Source of the DNA: Nocardia niwae NBRC 108934 = DSM 45340
GTDB lineage: Bacteria; Actinomycetota; Actinomycetes; Mycobacteriales; Mycobacteriaceae
Direction: 5' to 3'
NCBI RefSeq assembly: GCF_001613465.1
Contig: NZ_BDCK01000011.1
Location: forward strand, 62,001 to 126,000
DNA length: 64,000 bases
Shown here: one piece after another, positions 1 through 8,622 of the stretch
Layout: every line of letters begins with the position of its first letter
Numbering within the stretch: the first letter of the stretch is position 1
Made by a program: the position numbers and the translations under genes
Notes under the pieces: model-generated
Seen by the model: only the letters and a program-made list of their open reading frames with translations
Databases searched by the model: none
Told to the model about the DNA's origin: nothing

Positions 1-39
1 GAAATCGCTGTACCTGGCGATGGTCTCGTCGATCGGCAT
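1..39 (-). CDS. ccsA: CcsA/CcsB cytochrome c biogenesis protein, N-terminal fragment
   Basis: Only the first 13 codons lie in the window (reads M-P-I-D-E-T-I-A-R-Y-S-D-F). The ATG is 2 bases beyond the resB stop codon, and resB-ccsA is the usual order for System II cytochrome c maturation. The start resembles CcsA/CcsB proteins, which open with a short polar stretch ending in YSD before the first membrane helix. In the family, CcsA pairs with ResB to carry haem across the membrane and ligate it to apocytochrome c. The identification rests mostly on position. Confidence 0.7.
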   Translation of the reverse strand, partial: MPIDETIARYSDF

Positions 40-41
40 GG

Positions 42-1688
42 TCACTCTCCCGTGGTCTCGGCGTGCTCGTCGAGCAGGCGGGCGCGCAGCCGATCGAACT
101 CGCCGCCCCAGCCCGCCTGGTCGGTCCTGGCGAGCCCGCCCATCTCTACTACAGTGCGTCGTTGGTCAACGGTACCGGCCGCGTCCTCGGCCGGGTACAC
201 CCGCACCCAGATCCGGCGGCGCTTGATCAGCAGCGATACCAGCAGGCCCGCCATCATCAGCAGCGCACTCACCAGCACCCACTGCTGGGCGGGGTCGTGT
301 GACACCTGGAGGTTCACGAACTCCTGCGCGCCGTCGAAGGTGACCTTGGTGCCGTTCGGCAGCGTGGCCGACTCGCCGGGACGGAGATTGACCCTGGCCT
401 CCTTCGTCAGCCGGCCCTGCTTGACCTGCTCGGGGTCGAGGGCGAACAACGACTGCGGCTTCCCGGTGTCCAAGCCGGTGTCACCGCGATAGATGTCGAC
501 CGCGACGGCGGGATCATTCATCGCGGGGAAAGCCGAGCTCAGCAACGACCCGTGGAACATCGCCGTGGGCGCGAACAACCCCTCGATCGCGATCTGGTTC
601 TTGCGGCGTTCCTCGTCGGTGGCGTACATGCCGCCGGGCGGGTCGATCCGCAGCACGCCGCTGGACAGGAATGTCGAGGCGTCGTCAGGACGCCACTGGA
701 TGGACTCGGTGCGGGCCTGGCCGTTCGGGAAGGTGACGGTGAAGGTCGGCGCGTAGCCGTGTCCTTGCAGGTAGAGCCGATCACCGGCAACCCGGAGCGG
801 ATGGTTGACCTGCACCTGGGTATCGCGCCACGAGTTCGTCCGCAGATCGTCGCCCGCCTGGTAGGCGAGGTTCGCGGTGAACATCTCGGCCTGCCCGTTG
901 GTCAGGTAGTCGGCCCGGAAATCCTTCACCCGCACGCAGAGCGGGGTCATGCCGGTGCCGTCGTTGACGTTGCCCGCCTTGAACGAGTCGAACACCGCGG
1001 GCGAGGTGGTGCAGAAGCCGGGTCCGTTGTTCGCCAGGACGATGACGCTGCCCTCGTAGCCGAACAGCTTGCCCACGGCGATGGCGATCAGCAGGCCGAC
1101 CAGCGCGAGATGGAAGACCAGGTTGCCGAGCTCGCGGGTGTAGCCCTTCTCCGCCGACAGGGCCAGTTCGCCTTCGCGGGGACCGGGGCGGACCTCGCTG
1201 CGCCAGCCGCGCAGTTGTGCGCGCGCGTGCTCGATCAGCTCCTGCGGCGACCGCTCGACCCGGCTCGCATAGTGATGCGGCAGCCTGGTCAGGTTGCGCG
1301 GCGCGCGCACCGGCGGAGTACGCAACGCGCGGTAGTGATCGAACGTGCGCGGCAGGATGCAACCGACCAGTGAGATGAACAGCAGCACGTAGACGGCCGT
1401 GAACCAGAAACTGGAGAACACGTCGAACAGCTCGAAGCGGTCCATCCAGGGGCCGAGCGTGGGCCGGTCGGCGATGTACTGCTCGACCTTCTGCTCGTTG
1501 AGATTGCGCTGCGGCAGCAGCGCACCGGGAATCGCGGCCAGCGCGAGCAGGAACAGCAGCACCAGAGCGGTGCGCATGCTCGTGAGCCCGCGCCAGGTGT
1601 TGCGCAGGAACGCCCACGCGCGTCCGGCGACGGATTGACGCGGCGGCCGTTCGGGGCTTTCGATCGCGGGGTGATCGGTCACGGTCAT
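42..1688 (-). CDS. resB: Cytochrome c biogenesis protein ResB
   Basis: 548-residue membrane protein of the ResB/Ccs1 family, which with CcsA forms the System II haem lyase. Three hydrophobic segments lie in the N-terminal half (around residues 40-60, 95-115 and 195-215), followed by a large extracytoplasmic domain and a last helix near the C-terminus (ending VLVSALLMMAGLLVSLLI), the usual ResB topology. The start is taken at the ATG whose A-T-G-A overlaps the ccdA stop, giving M-T-V-T-D-H-P; an in-frame upstream extension would lie inside ccdA and is Arg-rich. The gene is translationally coupled to ccdA and followed 2 bases later by ccsA. Confidence 0.93.
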   Translation of the reverse strand: MTVTDHPAIESPERPPRQSVAGRAWAFLRNTWRGLTSMRTALVLLFLLALAAIPGALLPQRNLNEQKVEQYIADRPTLGPWMDRFELFDVFSSFWFTAVYVLLFISLVGCILPRTFDHYRALRTPPVRAPRNLTRLPHHYASRVERSPQELIEHARAQLRGWRSEVRPGPREGELALSAEKGYTRELGNLVFHLALVGLLIAIAVGKLFGYEGSVIVLANNGPGFCTTSPAVFDSFKAGNVNDGTGMTPLCVRVKDFRADYLTNGQAEMFTANLAYQAGDDLRTNSWRDTQVQVNHPLRVAGDRLYLQGHGYAPTFTVTFPNGQARTESIQWRPDDASTFLSSGVLRIDPPGGMYATDEERRKNQIAIEGLFAPTAMFHGSLLSSAFPAMNDPAVAVDIYRGDTGLDTGKPQSLFALDPEQVKQGRLTKEARVNLRPGESATLPNGTKVTFDGAQEFVNLQVSHDPAQQWVLVSALLMMAGLLVSLLIKRRRIWVRVYPAEDAAGTVDQRRTVVEMGGLARTDQAGWGGEFDRLRARLLDEHAETTGE

Positions 1689-2521
1689 ATCGGCAGGGTC
1701 ACCTCGGAGACGAACGCGTCGCGCACCCAGGCGACGAACTGGTCCCACGCCCCGGTGACCAGCGCGGCGCCGACCGCGACGAGCAGCATGCCCCCGACGA
1801 TCTGGATGGTGCGGGAATTACGGCGCAGCCAGCCCACACCCCGCAACGCGCTCGCCGACCCGAACGCCAGCACGACGAACGGCAGACCCAGCCCGAGGCA
1901 GTAGGCGACGATCAGCGCGACCCCGCGCACGGCCGTCGTCCCGTCGGTGCCCGCGGCCACCGCCATGACACCGGACAGCGTCGGGCCCAGACACGGTGTC
2001 CAGCCCAGCGCGAACACCCCGCCCAGCAGCGGTGCGCCAATGAGGCTGGTGAGCCTGCGCGGCTCCATCCTGGTGTCGCGCTGCAACGCGGGCACCAGGC
2101 CGATGAAGACCAGGCCCATCAGGATCGTCACCACGCCGCCGATGCGTTGCAGCAGTTCCCGATTCACGTTGAGGGTCTGGATGACGCCGAACACGGTCGC
2201 GGTCGCGAGCACGAAGACCACCGTGAAACCGGCGACGAACAAGCCCGCCGCGCCCGCGACCCGCATCCGTCCGGAGCGCAACCGCGGCGCGGCTACGCTC
2301 GCGCGTCCGGGACGGGTCCCAGCGGCCTCCGCGACGGTGGCGGGCGGCGCTTCGGCGCCGACCAGTCCGGCCAGGTAGGACAGGTACCCGGGCACGAGGG
2401 GCACCACGCACGGCGAGGCGAACGACACCAGACCAGCGAGCAGGCACGCGCCGAGGGCCAGCAGCAGCGGCCCGGAAGCCGCCGTCTGCTGGAAGGAATC
2501 ACCGACGCCGGCGAGCACCAT
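1685..2521 (-). CDS. ccdA: CcdA/DsbD-type thiol-disulfide membrane transporter
   Basis: 278 residues with six predicted membrane helices. It is the CcdA family protein that passes electrons from cytoplasmic thioredoxin to extracytoplasmic thioredoxin-like proteins. The two conserved cysteines are visible: SFASPCVVPLVPGYLSYLAG in the first helix and LGWTPCLGPTLSGV in the fourth. A GGAGG lies 7 bases before the ATG, deciding this start; the frame stays open upstream but is not protein-like. It overlaps resB by ATGA. With the lipoprotein at 2804-3445 it completes a reductant-supply module for haem attachment. Confidence 0.93.
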   Translation of the reverse strand: MVLAGVGDSFQQTAASGPLLLALGACLLAGLVSFASPCVVPLVPGYLSYLAGLVGAEAPPATVAEAAGTRPGRASVAAPRLRSGRMRVAGAAGLFVAGFTVVFVLATATVFGVIQTLNVNRELLQRIGGVVTILMGLVFIGLVPALQRDTRMEPRRLTSLIGAPLLGGVFALGWTPCLGPTLSGVMAVAAGTDGTTAVRGVALIVAYCLGLGLPFVVLAFGSASALRGVGWLRRNSRTIQIVGGMLLVAVGAALVTGAWDQFVAWVRDAFVSEVTLPI

Positions 2522-2561
2522 CACAGGTCCTCCCCGGTACACGGCGCGGTGCGCGCGAGGG

Positions 2562-2807
2562 TCACACCGAGTCCTCCCGCGTGTCCTCCGGCGATCGCCC
2601 GGCGCCACGGCCCGGCGCCACCGTCCGCTCGGTGGTCTCGGGTTCCTCGAACACGGCGAAGTCCAGCAGGGACTCCGCCGCGACGCTGCGCGGCACGGTG
2701 GCGATACCCGCCCACCGGTCGTCGACGGCCCATCCGCCGCCGATTCGTCGGGCGCCTTGCCGTGGCCGACAGGCACGCAGGTGGCGGGTACGGCGGTCGC
2801 GATTCAC
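2562..2807 (-). CDS. Small hypothetical protein between the ResA-like gene and ccdA
   Basis: 81-codon reading frame starting at a GTG that forms a GTGA overlap with the stop of the ResA-like gene and ending 40 bases before ccdA. From about residue 25 onward (GWAVDDRWAGIATVPRSVAA, then an acidic Glu/Pro stretch) nearly all codons end in G or C, as in true genes here. The first 20 or so codons are less biased, while the neighbouring frame over the same bases looks better (VPVGHGKAPDESAADG). A different start or a frameshift is therefore possible. No family is recognised and I recall no counterpart in M. tuberculosis. No signal peptide or membrane segment is seen. Confidence 0.5.
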   Translation of the reverse strand: MNRDRRTRHLRACRPRQGARRIGGGWAVDDRWAGIATVPRSVAAESLLDFAVFEEPETTERTVAPGRGAGRSPEDTREDSV

Positions 2808-3445
2808 TGTTCTTCCTCCGCGGCGATACTTTCGATTACTGGCTGCAGATCCTCGGCGAGCAGGGACCGCAGGAAGACCGCGGCGACCCGGTGTTGCCGG
2901 TCGAGGACGAGAGTGGTGGGGATGACACTGGTGGGGAAATTCCCGCCGAGCGCCAAGAGCGTGCGCATCGACGGGTCGTAGATGGACGGGTAGCCGACCT
3001 TGTTGTCGACCACGAAATCTTGGGCCTTGTCCTGTTGCGGATCGCGGACGTTGATGCCGAGGAAGGCGACGCCTTTGTCCTTGGTCGCCTCGTAGACCTG
3101 CTCCAGGGCGGGCGCCTCGGCGCGGCACGGACCGCACCACTGCCCCCACAGGTTCAGCACCACGACCTTGCCCGCGTAGTCCTCGACCGACGTGGTCTTG
3201 CCCGCCGTCATCAGGTCCGGACCGGCCAGTTCGCCGATGGTCCCGCGCGCGGCGGGCGGGTCGTAGCGGATGTCGGTCTTGCCGCCGGGCGAGACGAATT
3301 CGAAGGTGCCGCCCGTGGCCACCGCGTCCGAACCGGTCGAACAACCCGCGAGCGCGGCGATCAGCGCCACGCACGCGAGCAGAACCGGCAGCACCCGCCC
3401 GGCGCGTGCCGAGGGCGGGAAGGGGAACGCGGTGCGGTGGATCAT
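2804..3445 (-). CDS. TlpA/ResA-like thiol-disulfide oxidoreductase, lipoprotein
   Basis: 213 residues. The N-terminus is a lipoprotein signal with a hydrophobic run and lipobox LAGC (Cys35). The mature part is a thioredoxin fold with active site WCGPC in LNLWGQWCGPCRAEAPALE, as in ResA/TlpA proteins that reduce the CXXCH cysteines of apocytochrome c outside the membrane. The ATG overlaps the stop of the histidine phosphatase gene (ATGA); a longer open frame upstream lies inside that gene and is rejected. Its likely electron donor is CcdA, encoded just downstream. Confidence 0.92.
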   Translation of the reverse strand: MIHRTAFPFPPSARAGRVLPVLLACVALIAALAGCSTGSDAVATGGTFEFVSPGGKTDIRYDPPAARGTIGELAGPDLMTAGKTTSVEDYAGKVVVLNLWGQWCGPCRAEAPALEQVYEATKDKGVAFLGINVRDPQQDKAQDFVVDNKVGYPSIYDPSMRTLLALGGNFPTSVIPTTLVLDRQHRVAAVFLRSLLAEDLQPVIESIAAEEEQ

Positions 3446-4443
3446 GCGCCGTGTACCGAGGGGTCCGAGCCGCCCGCGGGCTCGGAGTAGACGATGTCGA
3501 CGAGCGTGTCGCCGTGGTAGACCAGCGAGGTCAGCGACGCGAGCGAGCACTGCCGGTGGCGCGGGTCGTGCCAGAGCCGCTGTCCCTGCAGGAACCGCCG
3601 CAGCGTCCACACCGGTAGCTGGTGGGAGACCAGCACCGCCTCCCGCCCGGCCGCTTCGACCCGGGCTTTGTTCACCGCCGCCAGCATGCGGTGCGCGATC
3701 TGCAGGTAGGGCTCGCCCCAGGACGGGGTGAAGGGATCGCGCAGCTTCCACCAGTGCCGCGGCTTGCGCAGCGCGCCGTCGCCGACGGAGACGCGCAGGC
3801 CCTCGAAAGTGTTGCCCGCTTCGATGAGGTTCTCGTCGGTGCGCACGATGACGTCGTGCTGCGCGGCGATCGGCTCGGCGGTCTCCTGGGCGCGCTGCAG
3901 CGGCGACGCGATGACCAGCGCGATGTCGTGATCGGCCAGGGTCCGCGCGACCGCGGCGGCCTGCGCGCGCCCCGCCACCGAGAGGCTGAAGCCGGGCAGG
4001 CGGCCGTAGAGGATGCCGTTGGGATTGTGCACCTCGCCGTGCCGCAGCACGTGCACGATCGTCTCGACGGGAGCCGTGCCGCCGTCATGCGCCCGTTCGC
4101 CGCCGATCCGGCTGTCGGCGGGCTCGACCGGGTCGGGCGCGGAGGTCTCGTTCGCGGCGGGGGCGGCCTCGCCGTCCTTGCGGGCCCGCGCGCTCGCGCC
4201 CGCGGCGGCGGCGAAGTGAGCGCCCGCGTCGACCAGCTTGGAGGCCACGGCCTCGATGGTCGCGGCCCCGGCGACGCTCGCGGCGGCGAACTGCTCGCCC
4301 GCGTCGATCACGGTCGCCTCCGCGACCGGGTCGATGACCGACGCGACAGCGGCCGCGCCGTTCGTCGCGGTCACGTCCGGCTCGGCGGACGGCTGGGCCG
4401 GCTCGCGCCGGTCGGCATCGGGCTGATCGAGGTCGGAGGTCAC
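3442..4443 (-). CDS. Histidine phosphatase (phosphoglycerate mutase-like) family protein
   Basis: 333 residues. The C-terminal 205 or so form a histidine phosphatase domain: catalytic [12 protein letters not shown] (Arg134, His135), [14 protein letters not shown], and the second histidine in [10 protein letters not shown]. The first 120 residues are Ala-rich, low complexity and probably disordered, which is unusual for the family. The start is the GTG that overlaps the hemL stop (GTGA). It sits between hemL and the ResA-like gene, the place of a mutase-like gene in M. tuberculosis as I recall. The substrate cannot be told from sequence; the short form of the domain argues against a glycolytic mutase. 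Confidence 0.88.
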   Translation of the reverse strand: MTSDLDQPDADRREPAQPSAEPDVTATNGAAAVASVIDPVAEATVIDAGEQFAAASVAGAATIEAVASKLVDAGAHFAAAAGASARARKDGEAAPAANETSAPDPVEPADSRIGGERAHDGGTAPVETIVHVLRHGEVHNPNGILYGRLPGFSLSVAGRAQAAAVARTLADHDIALVIASPLQRAQETAEPIAAQHDVIVRTDENLIEAGNTFEGLRVSVGDGALRKPRHWWKLRDPFTPSWGEPYLQIAHRMLAAVNKARVEAAGREAVLVSHQLPVWTLRRFLQGQRLWHDPRHRQCSLASLTSLVYHGDTLVDIVYSEPAGGSDPSVHGA

Positions 4444-5777
4444 GCGCGGGATCCTTCGGGGGTGGCGGCCGCCGCCGCGTGCGCGGCGGCGGGCAGGGCG
4501 GCAGCGATACGGTCGAACGCGTCTTCGTCGAGCGCCGCGGAAACGAACCACGCTTCGAACGCGCTCGGCGGCGCGTACACGCCACCGTCGAGCAGGGCGT
4601 GGAAGAAGGCTGGGTAGCGCCACGTCTCGCTCGCCTTGGCGGCGGCGTAGTCGGTGACCGGGCGTTCGGCGAAGAACACGCTCACCATATTGCCCGCGAA
4701 CTGGACTTGGTGCCCGACCCCCGCGGCGGTCAGCGCCGAGGAGAACAGCTCGCCGAGCCGTTGGGAGTTGCGGTCCAGCGCGGCATAGACCGCATCGTCG
4801 GCCGCGCGCAACGTGGCGAGGCCCGCGGCCACGGCGACCGGGTTACCGGACAGCGTCCCGGCCTGGTAGACCGGCCCGAGCGGCGCGAGATGGTTCATGA
4901 TCTCGGCGCGTCCGCCGAACGCGGCCGCGGGCAGGCCGCCGCTCATCACCTTGCCGTAGGTGTAGAGGTCCCCCGCGACGCCCTCCCGGCCGAACCAGCC
5001 CGCGCTGCTGACCCGGAAACCGGTCATCACCTCGTCCATGATGAGCAGCGCACCGTGCTCGGCGGTCAGCGCGCGCAGGCCCGCGTTGAACCCCGGCAGC
5101 GGCGCGACCGCACCCATGTTGCCCGCGGCCGCCTCGGTGATCACGCAGGCGATCTCGCCGGGGTTCGCGGCGAACGCGGCGGCGACGGCGTCGAGGTCGT
5201 TGTAGGGCAGCACGATGGTGTCGGCCGCCTGCGCGCCCGTCACGCCCGGCGAGGTGGGCAGTCCGAGCGTGGCGACGCCGGAACCCGCGTCCGCGAGCAG
5301 CGCGTCCACGTGGCCGTGATAGCAGCCGGCGAACTTGATGATCTTGGTCCGCCCGGTGTAGCCGCGGGCCAGCCGGACCGCGCTCATGGTGGCCTCGGTG
5401 CCGGAGTTCACCAGCCGCACCCGCTGCACCGGCTCGACCCGCCGCACGATCTCCTCGGCGAGTTCGATCTCGGCCTCGGTCGGCGCGCCGAAGGACAGGC
5501 CACCGCTCGCCGCGCGGCGCACCGCATCGACGACCGCGGGGTGGGCGTGGCCGAGGATCATCGGCCCCCAGGAGCAGATCAGGTCCACGTACTCGTTTCC
5601 GTCGGCGTCGACGAGCGTGTAGCCGTCGGCCGAGGCGATGAATCGCGGTGTGCCGCCGACTGATCGAAATGCCCGCACCGGGGAGTTGACGCCACCCGGA
5701 ATCACCGAACTCGCCCGGTCGAAGAGCTGAGCGGAAACCGGCACAGTTGCACTGGTCACGCGCGGAGAAGAACTCAC
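4440..5777 (-). CDS. hemL: Glutamate-1-semialdehyde 2,1-aminomutase
   Basis: 445 residues, the normal length for GSA aminomutase, the PLP enzyme that makes 5-aminolevulinate from glutamate-1-semialdehyde, the product of HemA. Visible landmarks: [19 protein letters not shown] near the start, the PLP-site region [28 protein letters not shown], and [16 protein letters not shown] with the PLP-binding lysine. Two GTG starts are possible (5777 or 5759); the first has a purine-rich stretch upstream. It heads a chain of overlapping genes running into the cytochrome c cluster, so ALA formation and haem use may be co-transcribed. Confidence 0.96.
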   Translation of the reverse strand: MSSSPRVTSATVPVSAQLFDRASSVIPGGVNSPVRAFRSVGGTPRFIASADGYTLVDADGNEYVDLICSWGPMILGHAHPAVVDAVRRAASGGLSFGAPTEAEIELAEEIVRRVEPVQRVRLVNSGTEATMSAVRLARGYTGRTKIIKFAGCYHGHVDALLADAGSGVATLGLPTSPGVTGAQAADTIVLPYNDLDAVAAAFAANPGEIACVITEAAAGNMGAVAPLPGFNAGLRALTAEHGALLIMDEVMTGFRVSSAGWFGREGVAGDLYTYGKVMSGGLPAAAFGGRAEIMNHLAPLGPVYQAGTLSGNPVAVAAGLATLRAADDAVYAALDRNSQRLGELFSSALTAAGVGHQVQFAGNMVSVFFAERPVTDYAAAKASETWRYPAFFHALLDGGVYAPPSAFEAWFVSAALDEDAFDRIAAALPAAAHAAAAATPEGSRA

Positions 5778-5951
5778 GCGTTCCAGTCTCTCAGCACCGA
5801 AAAATCCGTTTGACGACAGGGTGTAGTGCAGTGATGCAGGCCGCAGCCGCCCGGCAACACGCCGAGGTGGGGTTAGCGCGGATTTCGATCGCTGAGCGGT
5901 TGCCGGTGCGTAGTCTCAGCTCACATTCGTCCACCATCCGGGAGGGTCTGC

Positions 5952-6338
5952 ATGCGGATTGCCATCGTCAGCGTGGGTGTGCTCGCCGTCGTCGCGGGAG
6001 CCGCTGTGGCACTCGGCGCCGGGTCCGCCGCCGCGCAGCCGCTCGATCAACTCGATGAGGCGCGGCTGGCCATCCCGCTGGACCACACGATGACCACCGC
6101 GCTGGCCGGCGGGCCGATTCCCGCCGTGGTCACCATGTTCGTCCCGCCCAACCGGATCGGCGCCGGGCTGAAGAGCGACTCCGAGATCTACCGCGACGAC
6201 CGCGGCGCGGTGCACGCCACGCTGCGCCAAGTGGTGCTCGAGGCCGCAGGCCATCCGGATGGGACGGTCACCGTCTACCTGAACGCGCCCGGTACCCGCA
6301 ACGGCCGTGTGCTGGACATCTACCAGCACTGGAACTGA
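5952..6338 (+). CDS. Secreted hypothetical protein
   Basis: 128 residues with a Sec signal peptide (MRIAIVSVGVLAVVAGAAVA, cleavage probably after GSAAA). GGGAGG stands 6 bases before the ATG. The mature part has no cysteine and no recognised domain; it includes VVTMFVPPNRIGAGLKSDS and ends in LDIYQHWN. It is divergent from hemL and convergent with the next small secreted gene. Function unknown. Confidence 0.75.
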   Translation: MRIAIVSVGVLAVVAGAAVALGAGSAAAQPLDQLDEARLAIPLDHTMTTALAGGPIPAVVTMFVPPNRIGAGLKSDSEIYRDDRGAVHATLRQVVLEAAGHPDGTVTVYLNAPGTRNGRVLDIYQHWN

Positions 6339-6354
6339 CCGGGCGCGCGGCCGG

Positions 6355-6576
6355 TCAGGCGTACATGCAGGGAACCTGGGCCGACATCGTGTGCAGGAAG
6401 CACATGAAGCCGTTGTAGGGGCCCGCGGAACCCGAATCCGGCACGAGGATCGGCGCGTCGACCGGGCTCGCGTCCTCCAACGGCAATCCCGGGGTCGCGC
6501 CCGCGGGCGCGGCTCCGATCCCGAGGGCGGCGGCCACGGCAAACGCGGCAAAGATCTTCACGGCGAACCGGTTCAT
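6355..6576 (-). CDS. Small secreted protein with a C-terminal Cys pair
   Basis: 73 residues: a signal peptide (MNRFAVKIFAAFAVAAALGI, cleavage likely near GATP), an acidic Pro-rich middle, and a tail with two cysteines spaced C-x10-C (CFLHTMSAQVPC) four residues from the end. GAAGGA lies 8 bases before the ATG at 6576, which is preferred to a start 9 codons upstream. No family recognised. Two other small secreted proteins in the window share the size and a late Cys pair. Confidence 0.7.
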   Translation of the reverse strand: MNRFAVKIFAAFAVAAALGIGAAPAGATPGLPLEDASPVDAPILVPDSGSAGPYNGFMCFLHTMSAQVPCMYA

Positions 6577-6682
6577 CGAATACTTTCCTTCATCGACACG
6601 CATTTCGAACTACGGCCGAAATACTAACGGCCCCAGGGCCATTCCAGCCAAAGCGCGCGGTCGGCGACGTCGGGCACCTGGC

Positions 6683-6716
6683 GGCGCGCGGTTGCACGGT
6701 AACGCGTTCGCGCGCC
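6683..6716 (-). terminator. GC-rich hairpin downstream of the 6746-6976 gene
   Basis: Inverted repeat GGCGCGCG / CGCGCGCC with an 18-base loop, about 30 bases past the stop of the minus-strand gene above it. There is no T-run, so this is a candidate only. Confidence 0.35.
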
Positions 6717-6745
6717 GTACGCAGCGGTTCGCAGGCAATCCGTGG

Positions 6746-6976
6746 CTACGTGAGGCCCAGGCAGAACTTGGCGAACCCGGTGGTCACCAGGCACGCCAAC
6801 GGCGTGGGCAGTGCGTGCAGCAACGGCGCGGGCGGAGTCGCCGCGAAAACCGGTGTCACCGGAACAGGTGTTCCCGGAACGGCTTCGGCGGACGCGGTGA
6901 CCGGTACGGCCGCGGCCGCGCCGATCACACCGGCCGCCACCGCACCGAAAAGTGTTCGCTGGACAGTTGGTTTCAT
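6746..6976 (-). CDS. Small secreted protein with a C-terminal Cys pair
   Basis: 76 residues: signal peptide (MKPTVQRTLFGAVAAGVIGA, cleavage near ASA-EA), a Pro/Val/Thr-rich middle, and the C-terminal segment LACLVTTGFAKFCLGLT with two cysteines (C-x9-C). The ATG at 6976 is chosen because the following residues form a canonical signal peptide; an upstream start 14 codons earlier would spoil it. No family recognised. Lies downstream of a small membrane-protein gene on the same strand. Confidence 0.68.
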   Translation of the reverse strand: MKPTVQRTLFGAVAAGVIGAAAAVPVTASAEAVPGTPVPVTPVFAATPPAPLLHALPTPLACLVTTGFAKFCLGLT

Positions 6977-7033
6977 GTGCTGGGCATTCCCGCGCACCGC
7001 GCGGTCAAACGGCCACAAGCGGACTCGCGCCGA

Positions 7034-7294
7034 TCAGCTCCCGGCCTCGCCGCCGCGCAGACCGCGCCCGAGCCGGGCCGCGGCGTCGATGGCCAGCACG
7101 CCGGCCATGGCGACCAGTACCGCGGCCAACAGCCACCAGGGTCCGGCGTAGCGGGTGGCGGTGAAACCCGGGGCGTCGCCGGACGGCGCGAAGTCGGTGG
7201 TGCGCACGCCCGCGTGCGCGCTCAGCGCCGCCCCGATCAGCGCGAGCACGAACAGATCCACTTCCACGAGCACCGCGACGATCCAGCGCCTCAA
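7034..7294 (-). CDS. Small two-helix membrane protein
   Basis: 86 residues with two hydrophobic segments (about 4-26 and 51-70) and short charged ends. The likely start is a TTG overlapping the stop of the preceding gene (TTGA). By position downstream of hemB it may correspond to Rv0514 of M. tuberculosis, but that is recollection of gene order. No functional motif is seen. Confidence 0.65.
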   Translation of the reverse strand: MRRWIVAVLVEVDLFVLALIGAALSAHAGVRTTDFAPSGDAPGFTATRYAGPWWLLAAVLVAMAGVLAIDAAARLGRGLRGGEAGS

Positions 7295-7773
7295 CGGTCC
7301 ACTCCGTCCGAACTGCGCTGGACGGCCTCGGTCAACGCCGTGCGCAGCGCCTTGTGGTCTCTGGCCCAGGCCTGCACCAAGCCGCCGTCGGCCAGCCGCA
7401 ACCCGATGCCGGTGCGGCGGCGGGGCACGCCGGTCAGCTCACCCAGCGCCCTGGCCGACTCCCACTCCTCGTCGTCCCAGGAGTCCTCGTCGCGTTCGGG
7501 AAGGACCTCCGCGATCGAACTCACCGGCAGCGACTCCGCGCCCGAACGCAGCGTCTCCGTGGTCAACTCCACGCTGACGTGGCGCTTGCCCGCCACCACC
7601 TGCAGCGCAACGAAACCCGCGATCAGCGCGGCACAGAACACCAGGGCGAACCAGTGCACGTCGCCACCGGTGACGAGTTCGAGAACGAGAACGGCCAGGC
7701 ACAGGATCGGCCCGTAGGCCACCGCACGCCACCGGGCACCCGGTTCGGAGAACAAGGCGGCCGCTGCGGTCAC
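7291..7773 (-). CDS. Conserved membrane protein with cytosolic PH-like tail
   Basis: 160 residues: two membrane helices close together (about 17-35 and 40-60), then a soluble domain with beta-strand-like segments (HVSVELTTETLRSG, RTGIGLRLADGGLVQAWARD). The layout resembles small actinobacterial two-helix proteins with a PH-like domain. The start is GTG (M-T-A-A-A). The gene overlaps the next small membrane gene by 4 bases and is probably co-transcribed with it. Function unknown. Confidence 0.7.
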   Translation of the reverse strand: MTAAAALFSEPGARWRAVAYGPILCLAVLVLELVTGGDVHWFALVFCAALIAGFVALQVVAGKRHVSVELTTETLRSGAESLPVSSIAEVLPERDEDSWDDEEWESARALGELTGVPRRRTGIGLRLADGGLVQAWARDHKALRTALTEAVQRSSDGVDR

Positions 7774-7819
7774 GCCGGGCCCCCCACGGCAGCGTGCTCC
7801 GACACGGCGGAAAGCGGAA

Positions 7820-7939
7820 TCAGTGACTCGAGCCGGGCAGCAACAGCACGGCGACGGTCAACACAGCGAACAGAATCAGCAGGCTCAAGACGGCCAGATC
7901 TCGCCGAATGCTGTGCGGCTGCTGGATCACCACTCGCAT
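7820..7939 (-). CDS. 39-residue single-helix membrane peptide
   Basis: Short ORF beginning M-R-V-V-I-Q-Q-P-H with a GGAGG exactly 5 bases before the ATG. After a basic segment (SIRRD) come about 22 hydrophobic residues (LAVLSLLILFAVLTVAVLLL) and a short tail PGSSH, a clean single-pass small membrane protein. A plausible promoter (TTGTCC, 16 bases, TATGGT at 8044-8071) lies about 105 bases upstream. It is followed after 46 bases by two more small membrane-protein genes on the same strand. Function unknown; such peptides often modulate a membrane partner. Confidence 0.65.
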   Translation of the reverse strand: MRVVIQQPHSIRRDLAVLSLLILFAVLTVAVLLLPGSSH

Positions 7940-8043
7940 CGTTGCCTCCGATCCTCCGGGGCCATTTGCCGAGTTCCCGCACGTAATCCACGACAACGGA
8001 TGGCAAGTGACTACCGGTTCCCACGTCCACTGTGACAACCCTC

Positions 8044-8071
8044 ACCATACATGCCGGAATGTCTGGGACAA
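8044..8071 (-). promoter_or_regulatory. Candidate promoter for the small membrane peptide genes
   Basis: On the minus strand TTGTCC (8071-8066) and TATGGT (8049-8044) are separated by 16 bases. A transcript from here would have a leader of roughly 100 bases before the 39-residue peptide. No competing coding signal is seen in this leader. Confidence 0.4.
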
Positions 8072-8097
8072 ATTGGCAACGTGTTCCATCGGCGCGC

Positions 8098-8622
8098 TCA
8101 GCGGCCGCCCGGCTGGAAGTAGGCGGTGGATTCGGGCCGGTGGGACAGATAGACGGCTCCGGCCGCGAGCACCGCCTGAACGATGGAAGCGCCACCCGCC
8201 ACGAGCGAGGCCGCCCCGGTCACCGCGTCGATCGCCAGCAGCGCCCCGACGCCGATCACCACCACCCATGCGCCGATCACCGTCAGCAGGGTGCGCGCCC
8301 ATGGCTTGCCGCGCCCGAACTGGTGCACGATCACCGATGCCAGCGCCGCCACGCCCAGCCCGAGCAGCACCACGACGATGTAGACCACCGACACCATCAG
8401 TTCGGCGCTGGCCATCGTGACCTGCGGATCCTGCACTCTGGCCTGCTCGAAGACCTCCTCGGCGAAGGTGTGCCGCTGATCCAGCGCGGCGAGGATCGAA
8501 GAGACCAGCTGCACGACGCCGAAGACGATGACGCCCCACCACAGCTGCCGCGCGGTACCGACGTCCTCCGGCATCGGGGGCCGGGCCGGACCCGCGGCGA
8601 ACGGTTCCGCCATATTCGTCAC
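8098..8622 (-). CDS. Conserved four-helix membrane protein
   Basis: 174 residues. Four hydrophobic segments begin at [48 protein letters not shown] and [15 protein letters not shown]. The N-terminus ([19 protein letters not shown]) is Pro-rich and cytosolic. The GTG start overlaps the hemB stop (GTGA), so it is coupled to hemB. Position directly behind hemB suggests correspondence to Rv0513 of M. tuberculosis, from recollection of gene order. Role unknown. Confidence 0.75.
   Translation of the reverse strand: MTNMAEPFAAGPARPPMPEDVGTARQLWWGVIVFGVVQLVSSILAALDQRHTFAEEVFEQARVQDPQVTMASAELMVSVVYIVVVLLGLGVAALASVIVHQFGRGKPWARTLLTVIGAWVVVIGVGALLAIDAVTGAASLVAGGASIVQAVLAAGAVYLSHRPESTAYFQPGGR

Noticed and set aside
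7770..8195. Frame of 141 codons whose stop overlaps the 7773 start (GTGA)
   Set aside because: Third positions are only about 60 percent G/C over the part checked, far below real genes here. The overlap is probably chance; the 39-residue peptide in another frame is better supported.
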